Shown one piece after another: positions 51,835-62,430 of a DNA stretch of 64,000 bases. The translations under genes and the position numbers were made by a program. The notes under the pieces are model-generated. The model saw nothing but the letters and a program-made list of their open reading frames with translations. It was not told the origin of the DNA and made no database searches. Each line of letters opens with the position of its first letter. Position 1 is the stretch's first letter. This stretch comes from Plantago ovata (Eukaryota; Streptophyta; Magnoliopsida; Lamiales; Plantaginaceae). Location: positions 73,270,753 through 73,334,752 of the forward strand of contig CM051456.1 of assembly GCA_028274465.1 (NCBI GenBank), in the 5' to 3' direction.

Positions 51835-52986
51835 CTATGTATCTTGCTTGTCAAGCTTTCCATCTCGAAGGGGTAGATTCACCTCTTTGTACTCAAGAAC
51901 CTTAGTAGTAACGGAAAGAAGTGGCTTTGGATTGATGCGAATGTCTATGAGTAAAGAAACAGGGGAGCTGGGGTCGTCCAGCTCCCCAGAACCGCCCCCC
52001 AGCTTACTGGTCATGGGAGGCGGTTCGCCCCCCATGCTGGGCGAACCGCCCCCCACCTCCAGGGGGGCGTCACCTTCCAATCCTTCCTCCTCTTCAAGTT
52101 TCCGAACCTCTTCTACTTCCGCACATTTTAACAAGCTGAATTTTTCCGTAAGATGCTCAGTTACTTCAACTTCTTCAACAACTTTTGCTATACGAAGGTC
52201 ATCTTCAACTTGCTCGGCATGTGCAATTTCATCTTCCTTACTGATTTCTTCGACTTCAAAATACTCCTCGGAAGAGCTTCCTGCTTCACCTCGATCTACT
52301 TCCTTTCTGGTGATGTGAATTGGTATGACCTCATCAGATTGTGTTGAACCTCTGACGTACTTACGGAGGACTTCTTCTGCCTCGTCGACCGTACATTCTC
52401 CCAGACCGCCGCTCAACCTATCCACTCTAAGTCGTTCCTCTTCACGAAGTCCACCGACGAAGCACCAAATCAACTCCCCATCTTCGAAACGGTGATGGGG
52501 GCACTCACGTTTATACATCTCAAAACGTTCGTAGGCGTCACAAAACTGCTCATACTCTCCTTGCTCGAAATATTGGATCATATCACGTAAGGCAATCGTC
52601 TCATGATAAGGCATGAACCGAGCCAAGAACTCCTCTACTACTTGGCCCCAAGTTTTCAGCGATCCTGGTTGTAACCTTGCAATCCAACGCCTCGGCTCAT
52701 ACCCAAGAGTAAAAGAAAATAATTTCCTGCACAATTGGTCCTTAGTAAACCCTTCTGCTGGAATTCTTTCTATTTCCTTCTCATAGGATCGAATGAAACT
52801 CCATGGGTCCATCCCTACTCCATCTTCGTACCTTGGTAAGTACCTCACCATGGACTCCGTCACCTCATACCTCCTTAACTCATCTTCCAGGTATACGGAA
52901 GATCCTCTCCTCACCTGCGAGAATTGGGGTGTCATGCGAGCGCGCATGGACATCATACCTGTATTTATGTAGTAAGAGTAACTCAA
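51835..52986 (-). CDS. gag-like protein of the reversed Athila-like element
   Basis: A 383-codon frame. Residues 50-190 hold the plant retrotransposon gag core (MDPWSFIRSYEKEIERIP, then ARLQPGSLKTWGQVVEEFLARFMPY, AYERFEMYKRECPHH and FVGGL). The C-terminal third is acidic, then rich in Gly, Pro and Ser where the GC-palindrome cluster (51964-52068) is translated (GGEPPP, GGGSPSMGG). A capsid-forming protein of a non-autonomous element is inferred. No protease, reverse transcriptase or integrase follows in this element. Confidence 0.7.
   Translation of the reverse strand: MSYSYYINTGMMSMRARMTPQFSQVRRGSSVYLEDELRRYEVTESMVRYLPRYEDGVGMDPWSFIRSYEKEIERIPAEGFTKDQLCRKLFSFTLGYEPRRWIARLQPGSLKTWGQVVEEFLARFMPYHETIALRDMIQYFEQGEYEQFCDAYERFEMYKRECPHHRFEDGELIWCFVGGLREEERLRVDRLSGGLGECTVDEAEEVLRKYVRGSTQSDEVIPIHITRKEVDRGEAGSSSEEYFEVEEISKEDEIAHAEQVEDDLRIAKVVEEVEVTEHLTEKFSLLKCAEVEEVRKLEEEEGLEGDAPLEVGGGSPSMGGEPPPMTSKLGGGSGELDDPSSPVSLLIDIRINPKPLLSVTTKVLEYKEVNLPLRDGKLDKQDT
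51964..52068. repeat. GC-palindrome cluster inside the gag-like frame
   Basis: GGAGGCGGTTCGCCCCCC, GCTGGGCGAACCGCCCCCC and flanking units are the same palindrome type as in the LTRs. Here they lie within coding sequence and produce a Gly/Pro/Ser-rich stretch. Confidence 0.7.
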
Positions 52987-53209
52987 AACTAAAAATTAGT
53001 TCTATTAGCGTAATCAAACACAATATCACCAAAAATTTCGAGAGCACAAACACGCAAGGCAACCAAGATCAGATTAGATGAATTTACTGAAGAAGATAGG
53101 AGGAAACAAATAGGATAAGAAAGTGAAATTTCGGAGAGACAATCCAAGAGCTGTTCTGGGAATTGAATGCTGAAAATATAAATAAGCTAAACAGAAAAAA
53201 AGAGTATAG

Positions 53210-53227
53210 TCCCCGGCAACGGCGCCA
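53210..53227 (-). other. Primer-binding site (tRNA-Asp type), reversed element
   Basis: The reverse complement reads TGGCGCCGTTGCCGGGGA, three bases inside the 5' LTR. It is identical to the site of the element at 6659. Confidence 0.85.
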
Positions 53228-53230
53228 ATT

Positions 53231-54431
53231 TGATGAACGTCGAATTTGTCAGATTCTAATTAATCAAATAAATTTGTATTTAGCCAAAGGCAATTCACAA
53301 CTACAACGAAAACCGTAGTGTAGCAGTAGAATAACCTCGAGTGTCGATCTCTAAGGACTATAACTAGCTTTATCTAATCTAACTTAAGAATATAAATCAA
53401 CAGACGACTTAGCAAAGGTTTTTCTTAACAGATAATGAAGATTGGTGATAGTATGGTCATTCAAAGCATAGCAGGTTAATAATCATGCATAAATTCCTCG
53501 GTCTTGCATGGAGATCTTTGATCAATGAATTGTCCAATTGTGTTCCGTAATTATTCAACACTACGAAGATAGAGGTTTTAGATAGATCAAAGAAATAAAG
53601 CAATAACTCAGAGTATAATGCGCGATATAGCCATTAGCATAATTATTAACCCTTCGCTAAGAAATCACATACTATCACCAACGAGAAGTTTAGCTACTCA
53701 TAGATGTCATGCAATCAACAAAAATCATACCACGAATGAATGAAAACATGATGAAAGATATATAAATATAAATAGAAAAACTGTAAGATACAATGTTACC
53801 GAAGGTTGTCAATCTCCGAAGAATCGCGATCTTACAAGCTCCAAACTGCTAAGAAAAAGTATCTCCTAAGCTAAGAACCCCCAGAACAGGCTCTGGAGAA
53901 TTCCTACCTAAAACTACTGAGAGAGGTTAGAGAAAAGGTCTGGAAAAGTATGAAAAACGGAGAAAACTGAGCAACTATATATAGTGTTTCGGCAGGTGTG
54001 GGGCGAAGGGCCCCACACACCGGGCGATTCGCCTGGTGTGGGGCGATTCGGCCCACGTCCCGGGCGACTCGCCCGGGAGACTTTTTCGTCCAGATACGCG
54101 TTTTCGACGCGTTTTTGGATTTCTTCTCCTTTTCGGACTCGGTTTTTGCCTTCTAGTGACCTTTTAGCCTTTAGACTCGACCCCTAGACTTCAAATCCTA
54201 TCCGGAATCTTCTGGATACTCCAAATAGACATTTGGAACACCAATTCCTTGTCTACTTCGAGATAATTGCCCGGAAAACCTCGTTTTTCACCCAAAACCT
54301 GTAAAATACAAACTAAAGGGAAACGTGACACTATTCTAATAAAATGCACTAAAATATAGCTAAATTAACATAGAGGATAGCTAAAATAGGTGAAAAAGAC
54401 TCAAATGAAAGTGTAAAATACACGTTCATCA
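53231..54431 (-). repeat. 5' LTR of the reversed Athila-like element
   Basis: The LTR is 1201 bp. Its palindrome cluster (53996-54080) is longer than in the partner LTR, with one additional GGGGCGATTCGG unit. In element sense it lies just before the TATATATAG box. Confidence 0.9.
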
Positions 54432-54814
54432 TTTGCCCATTACGGTTAGAAGATGTAATTAAGTTGGATGATCGTACTTCTATTCGGCTTGTACCTAAGA
54501 CTTAATCTAGTTATATATCAATGTTGATTTCGAAAAAAAGGTTTAATACACAGTTTCTTACCAAAACAAACATAAAAAAGAAACGTGGAATAAGAAATAA
54601 CAAGTAAGGTATCAGACCGGAGTGACGACTTTACGTGTAGGGAGCTGAGGACTTCCCTATTGAGAGAAATATTGAGTGGTAGATGAGAGCTATTAATTCT
54701 TACCCGCTGGGTAATGAATGAACCCCTTATATACTTGTAGTATTTTATTGGCACTTTGCATAGGATCATGACAAGTGTCCGGCTGAGATTGAAGCCTTCC
54801 TTGGCCCAAGTCCA

Positions 54815-57667
54815 TTAAGGAGGTCTATGGGCCTTGGCCCAAATATCTTGGCTAGGGTTGAGAGGGCAATATAGACTTTTCGAAGGATCTTTTGTACAAG
54901 TAGTCTCTCTATGCATCTCTCCCAAAAGTTTTTGCACTTCTTGTTCGGCGACGCATCTCAAATAGACTCCCCCGAAGGATCTTTTGTACAAGTAGTCTCC
55001 TTGCATGATGTAGCGGCCTGCCTTTCCTTTAATCTTCCTTGCTTCAGCCTTATTACGAGGAAGGTTTCCATTTGTGAGATAGGTAGTGATCTCTTGCATC
55101 CAACTTGGTTGAGTGTCAATTGCCAAGACGTTTGACTTTGATGACCGTAGGGATGTCACATTGATTTTCATAAGTATCACATTCCGGGTATCCACTGCTC
55201 CGGAAGCTGAAGAATACTTTGATAGGGCATCTGCTCTTTGATTGAGATCCCTTGAGAACTTCTCAATCTCACAACTTTCAAATTTTCGGATTTCCTCCGT
55301 GATGGCGCTCTTGTACTCGGCCAGTGAATCCTCCTTGGTTTTGAATTTTTCCGAGATTTGCTTCTCGGCCAATTGAGAATCAGTGAAGAGATGTAGTTTC
55401 TTCAGTTCAAGTGCTTTTGTCATACGTAGAGCTAAGAGGATGGCTTCATACTCAGCTTCATTGTTGGAGACCGGGAAACTAAGAGTAACGGCGTACTCGA
55501 GTTCAGCTCCTCCGGGACTCTTGAAGTATATTCCTATCCCGCCTTTTTTTCCTGATGAGGATCCAACCACATGAAGAATCCAGACGTCTCCATGGTTGAC
55601 TAGTTCCCTGGGTTTTGAAGAGACGGTCTTCGTACCCTTCGGCTCCTCGATTTTCTCTGCCAGGAACACTTCATGCCTTTTTCTTTTTGTCTGGGACATC
55701 TCTTTGAGCTCTTTCAAAGCATCTTCAAGAGCTTGCATAGGGTTGCTTTGCCGTGGTTGCTCCTCGACCGTCATCATGACATTTTGTGTCTCTGGAGGGT
55801 TTTCCTCTGAAGTTCCCTTGGAGGGATACTCTACGAGGAAGTTGGCAATGACTTGTGCTTTCTTGGCCAAGGGTGCTTGATAGTCAATGTCGTACTCGCT
55901 CAATTCGATTGCCCACCTTGCTAATCTTTCCGAGTTTTTGGGTTTTCCAAGGACTTGCTTGAGAGGTTGCTTCGTCAAGACTACAACCTTGTGAGCTCCA
56001 AAGTAAGGCTTCAGTCTGCTTGCCGTATAGACTAGGGCGAAGGATAGCCTCTCAATATCCATATACCGTGTTTCAGCCCCGGCGAGTACTTTACTCAAGT
56101 AGTAGATGGGCAAGTGGTCGTTACCTTGAATTCGCACCAAGACCGAACTGATAGCTTCTCCAGTCGCTGCTAGGTACAAGTAAAGTATCTCTGCTTCCAT
56201 GGGTTTTGATAATAGTGGGGGAGAGAGTAGATACTTTTTAAGCTTCTCGAAGGCTTCCTCGCATTCTTTCATCCACTCAAAGTGGTTGCTCTTTCTTAAC
56301 ACTTTGAAGAATGAGAGATTTTTCTCGGCAGACCTCGAGATGAATCTACTCAACGCGATTGACTGCCCGACCAATTGTTGCACCTCATTGATGGACTGAG
56401 GCTGAGGAAGATCGAGGATGGCCTTGATTTTTTCAGGGTTTGCTTCTATTCCTCTTTCCGTTACCATGTAACCGAGGAACTTCCCTCCTTTGACTCCAAA
56501 GGTGCACTTCGCCGGATTGATCTTCATGCCATACTTTCTCAGAATCGAGAAGCACTTTGCCTGGTAACCTACATGTTGCTCCTCGGTCTTACTCTTGACA
56601 AGCATATCATCAACATATACTTCCATTGTTTTACCCAACTCTTCTTTGAACATATTGTTGACTAGCCTTTGGTAGGTCGCTCCGGCATTTTTGAGACCGA
56701 ATGGCATCACGTTAAAGCAATACACATTGCCGTTTGCAAAGAAGGCGATCTTAGGTACATCGTCTTTAGCCATTTTGACTTGGTAGAAACCTTGGTATGC
56801 GTCCATGAAACTCAAGAGGGCGCATCCAGCAGTGGAATCGACCAGCTGGTCGATCCGGGGGAGCGGGTAGGGATCCTTCGGGCAAAACTTGTTGAGTCTT
56901 GTGAAGTTGTTGCACATTCTCCACTTGCCTGGACCCTTCTCCACGAGGACCACATTGCAAACCCAATCGGAGTATCTCACTTCCTTGATGTGACCGGCCT
57001 TAAGCAGTCTTTGGACTTCCGCTTCAATGATGGCATTATCTTCTGCACTGAAGTCTCTTCGCTTTTCTCTGATATGGGTGATCGACGAGTCAATGTTCAG
57101 ACGGTGAACCGCGACTCGTGGGTCGATCCCCTTAAGGTCCTCGGTACTCCACGCGAAGATGTCGTTGTTATCTTTCAAACATTGGATGAGTTTCATCCTT
57201 ACTTCTGTAGTCATCTCAGTACCAATCTTGGTGACCTTGTGGGCACTTCCTTCGATAATTTGGATTTCTTCCAGAGTTTCTCTCGCTTCAATTTTGTTTT
57301 CCTCAAAGAACTTCTTCTTTTTGGAAAAGGGTGGTATTGGTGGGATTACTTGATACTCCTCGAGCTCTTTAACAACTCGTAATAGGGTATCATTATCTTT
57401 CTTCAGGATTGCTTTCCTTCGCCTACGTGACGGACTTGGCTTTTTTGACTTTTTCTTCACTCGCCGAACCGTGTAGAAACGATAAGGAGCATTGTGAACA
57501 AGGGGTTGCTCTTCGGATGATTGGCCCGGGTTGGATTCTCCAATGGCAACCCTGGAAGTGAACTTGGCCGACATGCTATAGCATTCCCATGCTTCTATTA
57601 TGTCTCCTACTTCTTGTCCAATTCCCAATGGAGTGGGGAACTTCAGCTTGTTGTGGACTGTAGACAC
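54815..57667 (-). pseudogene. pol region (reverse transcriptase and two RNase H domains) of the Tat-type element
   Basis: A long reading region shows reverse transcriptase motifs (VVLVEKGPGKWRMCNNF, SFMDAYQGFYQVKM, MPFGLKNAGATYQRL, YVDDMLVKSK), the usual retroviral-type RNase H segment (LPIYYLSKVLAGAETRYMD) and then a second, archaeal-type RNase H (HVVGSSSGKKGGIGIYF, NNEAEYEAILLAL, LFTDSQLAEKQI). The end runs into LTR sequence. The element is treated as a fossil. Confidence 0.8.
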
Positions 57668-57673
57668 TACGGC

Positions 57674-60267
57674 TCAGAATTGAGAGAGACCGGGTCGGCC
57701 TAGGACTGCGAAATAATCGAAGGGCATATCGACGACCACGAAAGGAACATTTTGAGTCACTCGTCGAGGAGCGCTCCCCATTGACACCGTGAGATTGATC
57801 ATTCCGAGTGGCATGATAGGTTGTCCTCCAAATCCTACCGATGCACTCCTCACTTTCTTAAGCCCTTCTCTTGGATTCATTTGCATCCTCTTCAAGGTTC
57901 CCGTGAAAATCAAGTTAGCCGAACATCCAGTGTCGACGAGGATACTTCCCAACTTGTATGATTGAACATCAAGGGAAACTACTAGTGGAACACAAGGATC
58001 ATATATGTTTTCTCCTCCGGCATGCCTCAGAGGTATCTCGCTATCATCGAAAGAGATAACATTGGTTCCTGGTCTGGCGGCTTGAGCATATTTCACATCT
58101 CGGACTCTGAGATTATCCGCTGTGATCTCCCTCTGATTTCGAGTGTCACCTCCCGCGGGTCCTCCCGCGATTGTAAGAGTGTGGATGCTTCCGTTCATGG
58201 GGCGGTTCTCATAATTGTTGTAATTATGAATATCATCATCATGAGGGTTTCCTTGGTAATGGTGCTCGCTCCCACTTTGAGGTGGCGGAGGCAAGATCGC
58301 CAGAGGTTCTTTCTTCCGGATGTAGTTAACCAACTGGCCATTACGTATCATCCTCTCAATTTCGTTCTTGAGCTCGACGCACTCATCAGAGGTATGCCCT
58401 TTCCCCTTGTGAAACTGGCAAAATTTCTCCAAACTCTTGTTCCTTCGGTTTTCTTGAATCGGGGGTGGCCAGGAGACGTCTAGCTTCCTCGAGACTATAT
58501 AGTTCAAGATGTCGGATGTTGGGCCATCTAAGTCCGTGTAGTTTCTATATCGCCTTGGAGGTGACCTCCTAGGAGGAGACCTCTTGTCTCGGAAATCATT
58601 TCTTGAGTGACCCTCTCTGATCAACCCATGCTTTTGGTCTTTTCTTTGCTTTCCGGGATTTTGTGGGAGAGGAGGGTACTCCTTCTCTTTTTCTTTTTCC
58701 TTCCCTTTTTCCTTGGGAGAATTGGTTCTTATTGTGACGGTTTTTCGGAATTCCTCGGCCTCGAGGAAATCCTTGCAAACTTTTGCCAGTTGTGCTTCAT
58801 TCTCTACACACGATGCTGAGAGCACCTCTTGGAACTTAATGTTGGTAGTGTTACCATACAAGTATTCGTTTCTCTCATTGATCGAGTGATCTTCAACTTG
58901 GAGGGCTGCTTCATGAAAGCGATTGATGAAGTCCCTCAAGTCCTCATTGTTCTTCTGAACAATTTCGGCCAAGTACCTCACTCTTCTCTTGGTATTCATG
59001 ACCTTCTCGAATCTCTTAGAGAACTCCTTGTAGAGATCTCTATATGACTTGATGGATCGATGAGGGAGGCGCGACCACCATTTCATGGCTTCTCCGGAGA
59101 GGTTAGCCGGGAAGAGGAGTGCTTTAGTCCTCGAATCATGCCATAAGCATCCATCTTCGTGCCAAATCTTACCAAGTAATCATTCGGACAACTTGTTCCA
59201 TCATAACTTTCGAAAGTGGGGAACCCTCTTTCAATTTTGGCTTGGTGGCTTCTTATCTCGTCGCATAGGGGGATCGGATCTTGGTCTTGCTCTTTCTCTT
59301 GGACAGTTCCTCGTAGAGTCTCTATCTGAGCATCAAGTGCGGACTTCCTTGCGTTGAGTTCCTCCAGAGTGAGCCTCCTCCCCGTGATCGGGTCGATCAA
59401 GGGGGTTACCTCAGCTACTGTTCTCAAGGCTTGATTTTACGCCACCGCTTCGTTCTGAGGAGTTACTTGATTGGGCGTGACTTGATTGGGGAGTGCGGGT
59501 GGTGTAGCGACCATCTGAGCTCTATTTTCTTGTTGAGCCACATTTTGCAATGATGCCCGTATCCTTCTATCAATCAAATCCCTCAAATTATCCGGGGCAC
59601 CTTGAGGTCCTAATCTCGATTGAACTCTCGAAGGTCCAAGTCGAGATTGGATTGGCCTTGTATTGGCTCTTGAATGTGCTTCATCTTGCATAACTGGTGC
59701 TCTTCCTTGGGAATTACGAGGGGCGACCAAAGTGTCACGAGGTTGCTCTTGTACTGGTACTTGTTGTACTCCTCAAGCTTGGAGTTCATCATTAACTCTA
59801 GCAGCCTCATTGTCCCCTACATATCCTTGTAACGTAAGAAGGAACAAGACGTATTGAGCTTCGCCCATCCCAAAATCTGATGGTCGGACTACGCGTCCAT
59901 TAGGAAGGGTGAAGTTCAATGCGACCGGTCGAGGAGGGTTCGCTGCTACGGGCGGTGGATTAATTGCTACTTGAGGAGGCTGCCCTCTTGGCGCGGTGTT
60001 GTTTGTGACTCTCAACGCTCCATAGGAACTTCCTACCGGAACTCCTTGCGGATTATTTTCCCCCGATCTTTCTTCTTGGGAGTTGGTGACATTGGTGAAT
60101 GCCCCCTCCGTATAATCTTGGTTCCTCACAACATTGTTATTTCTCGGTGCCCTTGGAACAGCAACCGTTCCTCCTCCTCGACCATTAGGGGGACGACCCC
60201 TAGGTCGAGGAGGATTCCTAGGTGGTGCATTAGCAAGACAGTTGTTTCTTCTGGGAGGCATCTTCAT
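57674..60267 (-). pseudogene. gag and protease region of the Tat-type element
   Basis: In element sense the N-terminal part is Pro/Arg/Asn-rich (RGRPPNGRGGG). The gag core follows, with WWSRLPHRSIKSYRDLYKEF, a RDFINRFHEA segment and a zinc-knuckle-like FCQFHKGKGHTSDECVEL. Near 57900 lies the protease motif LVDTGCSANLIF. The region is interrupted and is treated as a fossil. Confidence 0.75.
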
Positions 60268-60349
60268 GGTGGGTCACGAGGAGGGTAAGTGGCTCGACCA
60301 GTAGGGCTAGGAATGACCTTTTTGTATCGATTCCCACAGACTGCGCCAA

Positions 60350-61174
60350 TGTTGAAGGGTGATTCGTACTTTCTTATAAGTTCGCAGTAGATCGTCACAA
60401 TCAGCTTTTCTAGGTCTTATTCATGTAGTGTTCCTCTTGAGATGATAGGAAACCTTCTTGTAGCTTTCTCACACCTGAAATAGACTAAATAGGGGGGGGG
60501 GGTTAGTGTCTCTTACCCGGTCTGTAAGGTATCAGACCGGAGTGACGACTTTACGTGTAGGGAGCTGAGGAATTCCCTAGTGAGAGAAATATTGAGTGGT
60601 AGATGAGAGCTATTAATTCTTACCCGCTGTGTAATGAATGAACCCCTTATATACTTGTAGTATTTTATTGTCACTTTGCGTAGGATCATGACAAGTGTCC
60701 GGCTGAGATTGAAGCCTTCCTTGGCCCAAGCCCAATAAGGAGGTCCATGGGCCTTGGTCCAAATATCTTGGCTAGGGTTGAGAGGGAAGTATAGACTTTT
60801 CGGGGCCCACGAAGTAATCCGGAAGACTGGTCCCACAGAGAGCGACCATGGCTGGTCGCCCTTGGTCCTCGAGCCTCTCTTGTACATAGGTGGTCCGAGT
60901 AGTGCTCTGCTTAGTTTCTCTCAGAGGGTGTTACCTTGACGTAAGGTCCTCCTCGGGCCCTATAGATGCTCCTCAAGCCCAACAACTTTGTTGTCCTTCT
61001 AGTGCGCTAATCTTGAGGGTCGGCCTCTTAGTGATGGTCGGACTCTATGCTGGTCGATCCACACCTTAGAGACATACTTGGGTGTGGTCGCGCCCCTTGA
61101 GGGATGGCCTATGATGCTTTGTCGCGCTCTTAGACCGCTCCAGTTCGTACATACGGACTGGACATATTTCAACA
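60350..61174 (-). repeat. LTR of the Tat-type element
   Basis: The LTR is 825 bp with 7-bp inverted ends TGTTGAA/TTCAACA. The TATA box in element sense is near 60650, within a block nearly identical to 54605-54880. A G10-12 run lies near 60492. Confidence 0.8.
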
Positions 61175-61179
61175 CCAAC

Positions 61180-62213
61180 ATTACTAACTACTGCCAAAAG
61201 CTTTCTTGAAGCATATTGAGGCGTTGTGTAGAAGCTATTTGTGGAGTGGCAAGGAAGAGATCACGAAAAGGTCGCCTGTTGCTTGGGACAAGATCTTTGA
61301 ACCAAAGTCATCAAGAGGGCTTAATTTGATTGCTATAATTGATTGGAATAAAGCAACAATTTTGAAGCTGCTATGGAATCTGTGTAAAAAAGAAGATAAA
61401 CTGTGGGTGAGGTGGCTTCATTCTTATTACATAAGGGGTGTGAATGTGATGGATTTTGTTCCAAGGGCTAATAGTTCCTGGATACTACGAGCCATGTTGA
61501 AGATGCGGAACTTTGTAGAGCACAATCAAGTCTGGAATGGGATCCATTGTGGGGCTAAATTCCCTACAAACAAGATATATCAGGAAATAAGAGGTGATAG
61601 AACGGTTGTGGCTTGGAAAAAGATGTTATATACAAATAGTTCGGCCTAGAGCTCTGTTTATTTTCTGTATGTGCCTACAAGAAAAAATGGCCACGAAAGA
61701 TAGACTTTTGAGATTTGGGATGATGGTGGATGCGAAATGCTGTTTCTGTCAACAACCAAAAACTCTGCAACATTTATTTTTCGATTGCGCCTATACAAAT
61801 CAGGTTTGGAGAGTTGTACTGGCTTGGTTGAAAGTTCATCGACAACCTCAAGGATGGGAACAAGAGAGAGCTTGGCTTATACAGGTTACGAGTGGAAAAG
61901 GGATGAAGACTTTAATGATTAAAATGTCTTGTGCTGAAACCATCTATTATGTGTGGAGAATAAGGAATGAAGTTGTTTTTGCCTTTGCACAGCCTGTGGC
62001 GCACCTGGATCAGCTGATCATTGAGACTGTGATACAACGTTGTATGATGTTTACGAATCTGGTGGGTCCGTGTAGAAAGCTACTAGTTTGACTTGCTTTA
62101 GTTTAGATTGTTTACAGTTTTATCGTGTATTTGCCTGGATCTTTTGATCGGCGTGTTTTGTACTGTTTTTGGTAATAAAGAAGTGTTCTTGTTTCCAAAA
62201 AAAAAAAAAAAAA
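61180..62213 (+). mobile_element. 5'-truncated LINE with A-tail
   Basis: The C-terminal part of a plant L1 ORF2 is present: the post-polymerase region (FLKHIEALCRSYLWSG, WDKIFEPKSSRGLN, WNKATILKLLWNL, LWVRWLHSYYI) and the zinc-binding zf-RVT domain (CCFCQQPKTLQHLFFDC). It ends in a stop at 62089-62091 and, after about 100 bp, in A17 (62197-62213). One frameshift separates the two blocks near 61640. The upstream part is absent because the Tat-type LTR abuts it. No target duplication is assigned. Confidence 0.8.
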
Positions 62214-62430
62214 CAGGCAGTAATTCTTCATAGTAAAACGACACGACTTAAGAGGCTTAATAAGAACGACTTAACCAAACGAATCAGTGTACGGCTTGGA
62301 CTTAAGGAATGGTCACAACACTTTATACCTAATAATTATTTCCTTTGAGAGCTTAAAGATGACATGGATGGATGTTTGTTGGGTTTCGCTTTGTTTCACA
62401 TTAATGTAATTATCTTACTCTAGGGGTATC
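62214..62430. other. Short spacer, nothing recognised
   Basis: The spacer lies between the LINE A-tail and the copia LTR. It ends in GTATC, the candidate 5-bp target sequence of the copia element. Confidence 0.5.

Larger units (their letters stand above)
48952..54431 (-). mobile_element. Second Athila-like gag-only LTR element, reversed, inside the LINE
   Basis: This 5.48-kb element has LTRs at 48952-50133 and 53231-54431 and the target duplication TTTGC (48947-48951 and 54432-54436). The flanking LINE reading frame is continuous across the insertion once one target copy is discounted, which confirms the borders. The primer-binding site is again of tRNA-Asp type. Only a gag-like region is recognised; there is no pol. 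It shares the palindrome clusters, paired stem-loops, oligopurine block and partial LTR sequence of the element at 6659-14825, so the two are sister families. LTRs differ by roughly 2% by eye, giving a recent age of perhaps about a million years. Its gag frame is open; whether it is functional is unknown. Confidence 0.87.
41567..54540 (+). mobile_element. L1-type LINE, split by two younger insertions
   Basis: The LINE lies in three pieces: 41567-42473, 46121-48951 and 54432-54540. Their sum is about 3.8 kb, the usual length of a plant L1 ORF2. Order of parts: apurinic endonuclease start (MRFLFWNLRGIS, then GPWLLWGDWNAVL and a TLSDHTILL motif), reverse transcriptase (EKAPGPGQFYKHHW, FRPISLCNVSYKI, KLDIEKAYDRLDW and FADD at about 47257-47270), zinc-binding C-terminal region near 48200-48380, and RNase H (INFDGSHDTQTGEAG). 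A stop is at 54503-54505 and a short A-run at 54533-54539. Several stops and frameshifts (for example TAA soon after 41620 and after SYKII) make it dead. ORF1 was not found. Confidence 0.85.
54605..61174 (-). mobile_element. Tat-type Ty3/gypsy LTR retrotransposon, broken
   Basis: The element reads on the minus strand. The right-hand LTR (60350-61174) is whole, with TGTTGAA and TTCAACA ends. Beside it lies a primer-binding site (TTGGCGCAGTCTGTGGGAA, 60332-60350), then gag, protease, reverse transcriptase and two RNase H domains. The left-hand end carries only part of an LTR (from 54605). Two RNase H domains, the second of archaeal type, are a known mark of the Tat group. The element is incomplete and no matching target duplication was found. 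The LTR parts are closely similar, so it is not ancient. Confidence 0.82.

Noticed and set aside
60754-60939. Short frame in the Tat-type LTR
   Set aside because: It lies in LTR sequence and has no domain.
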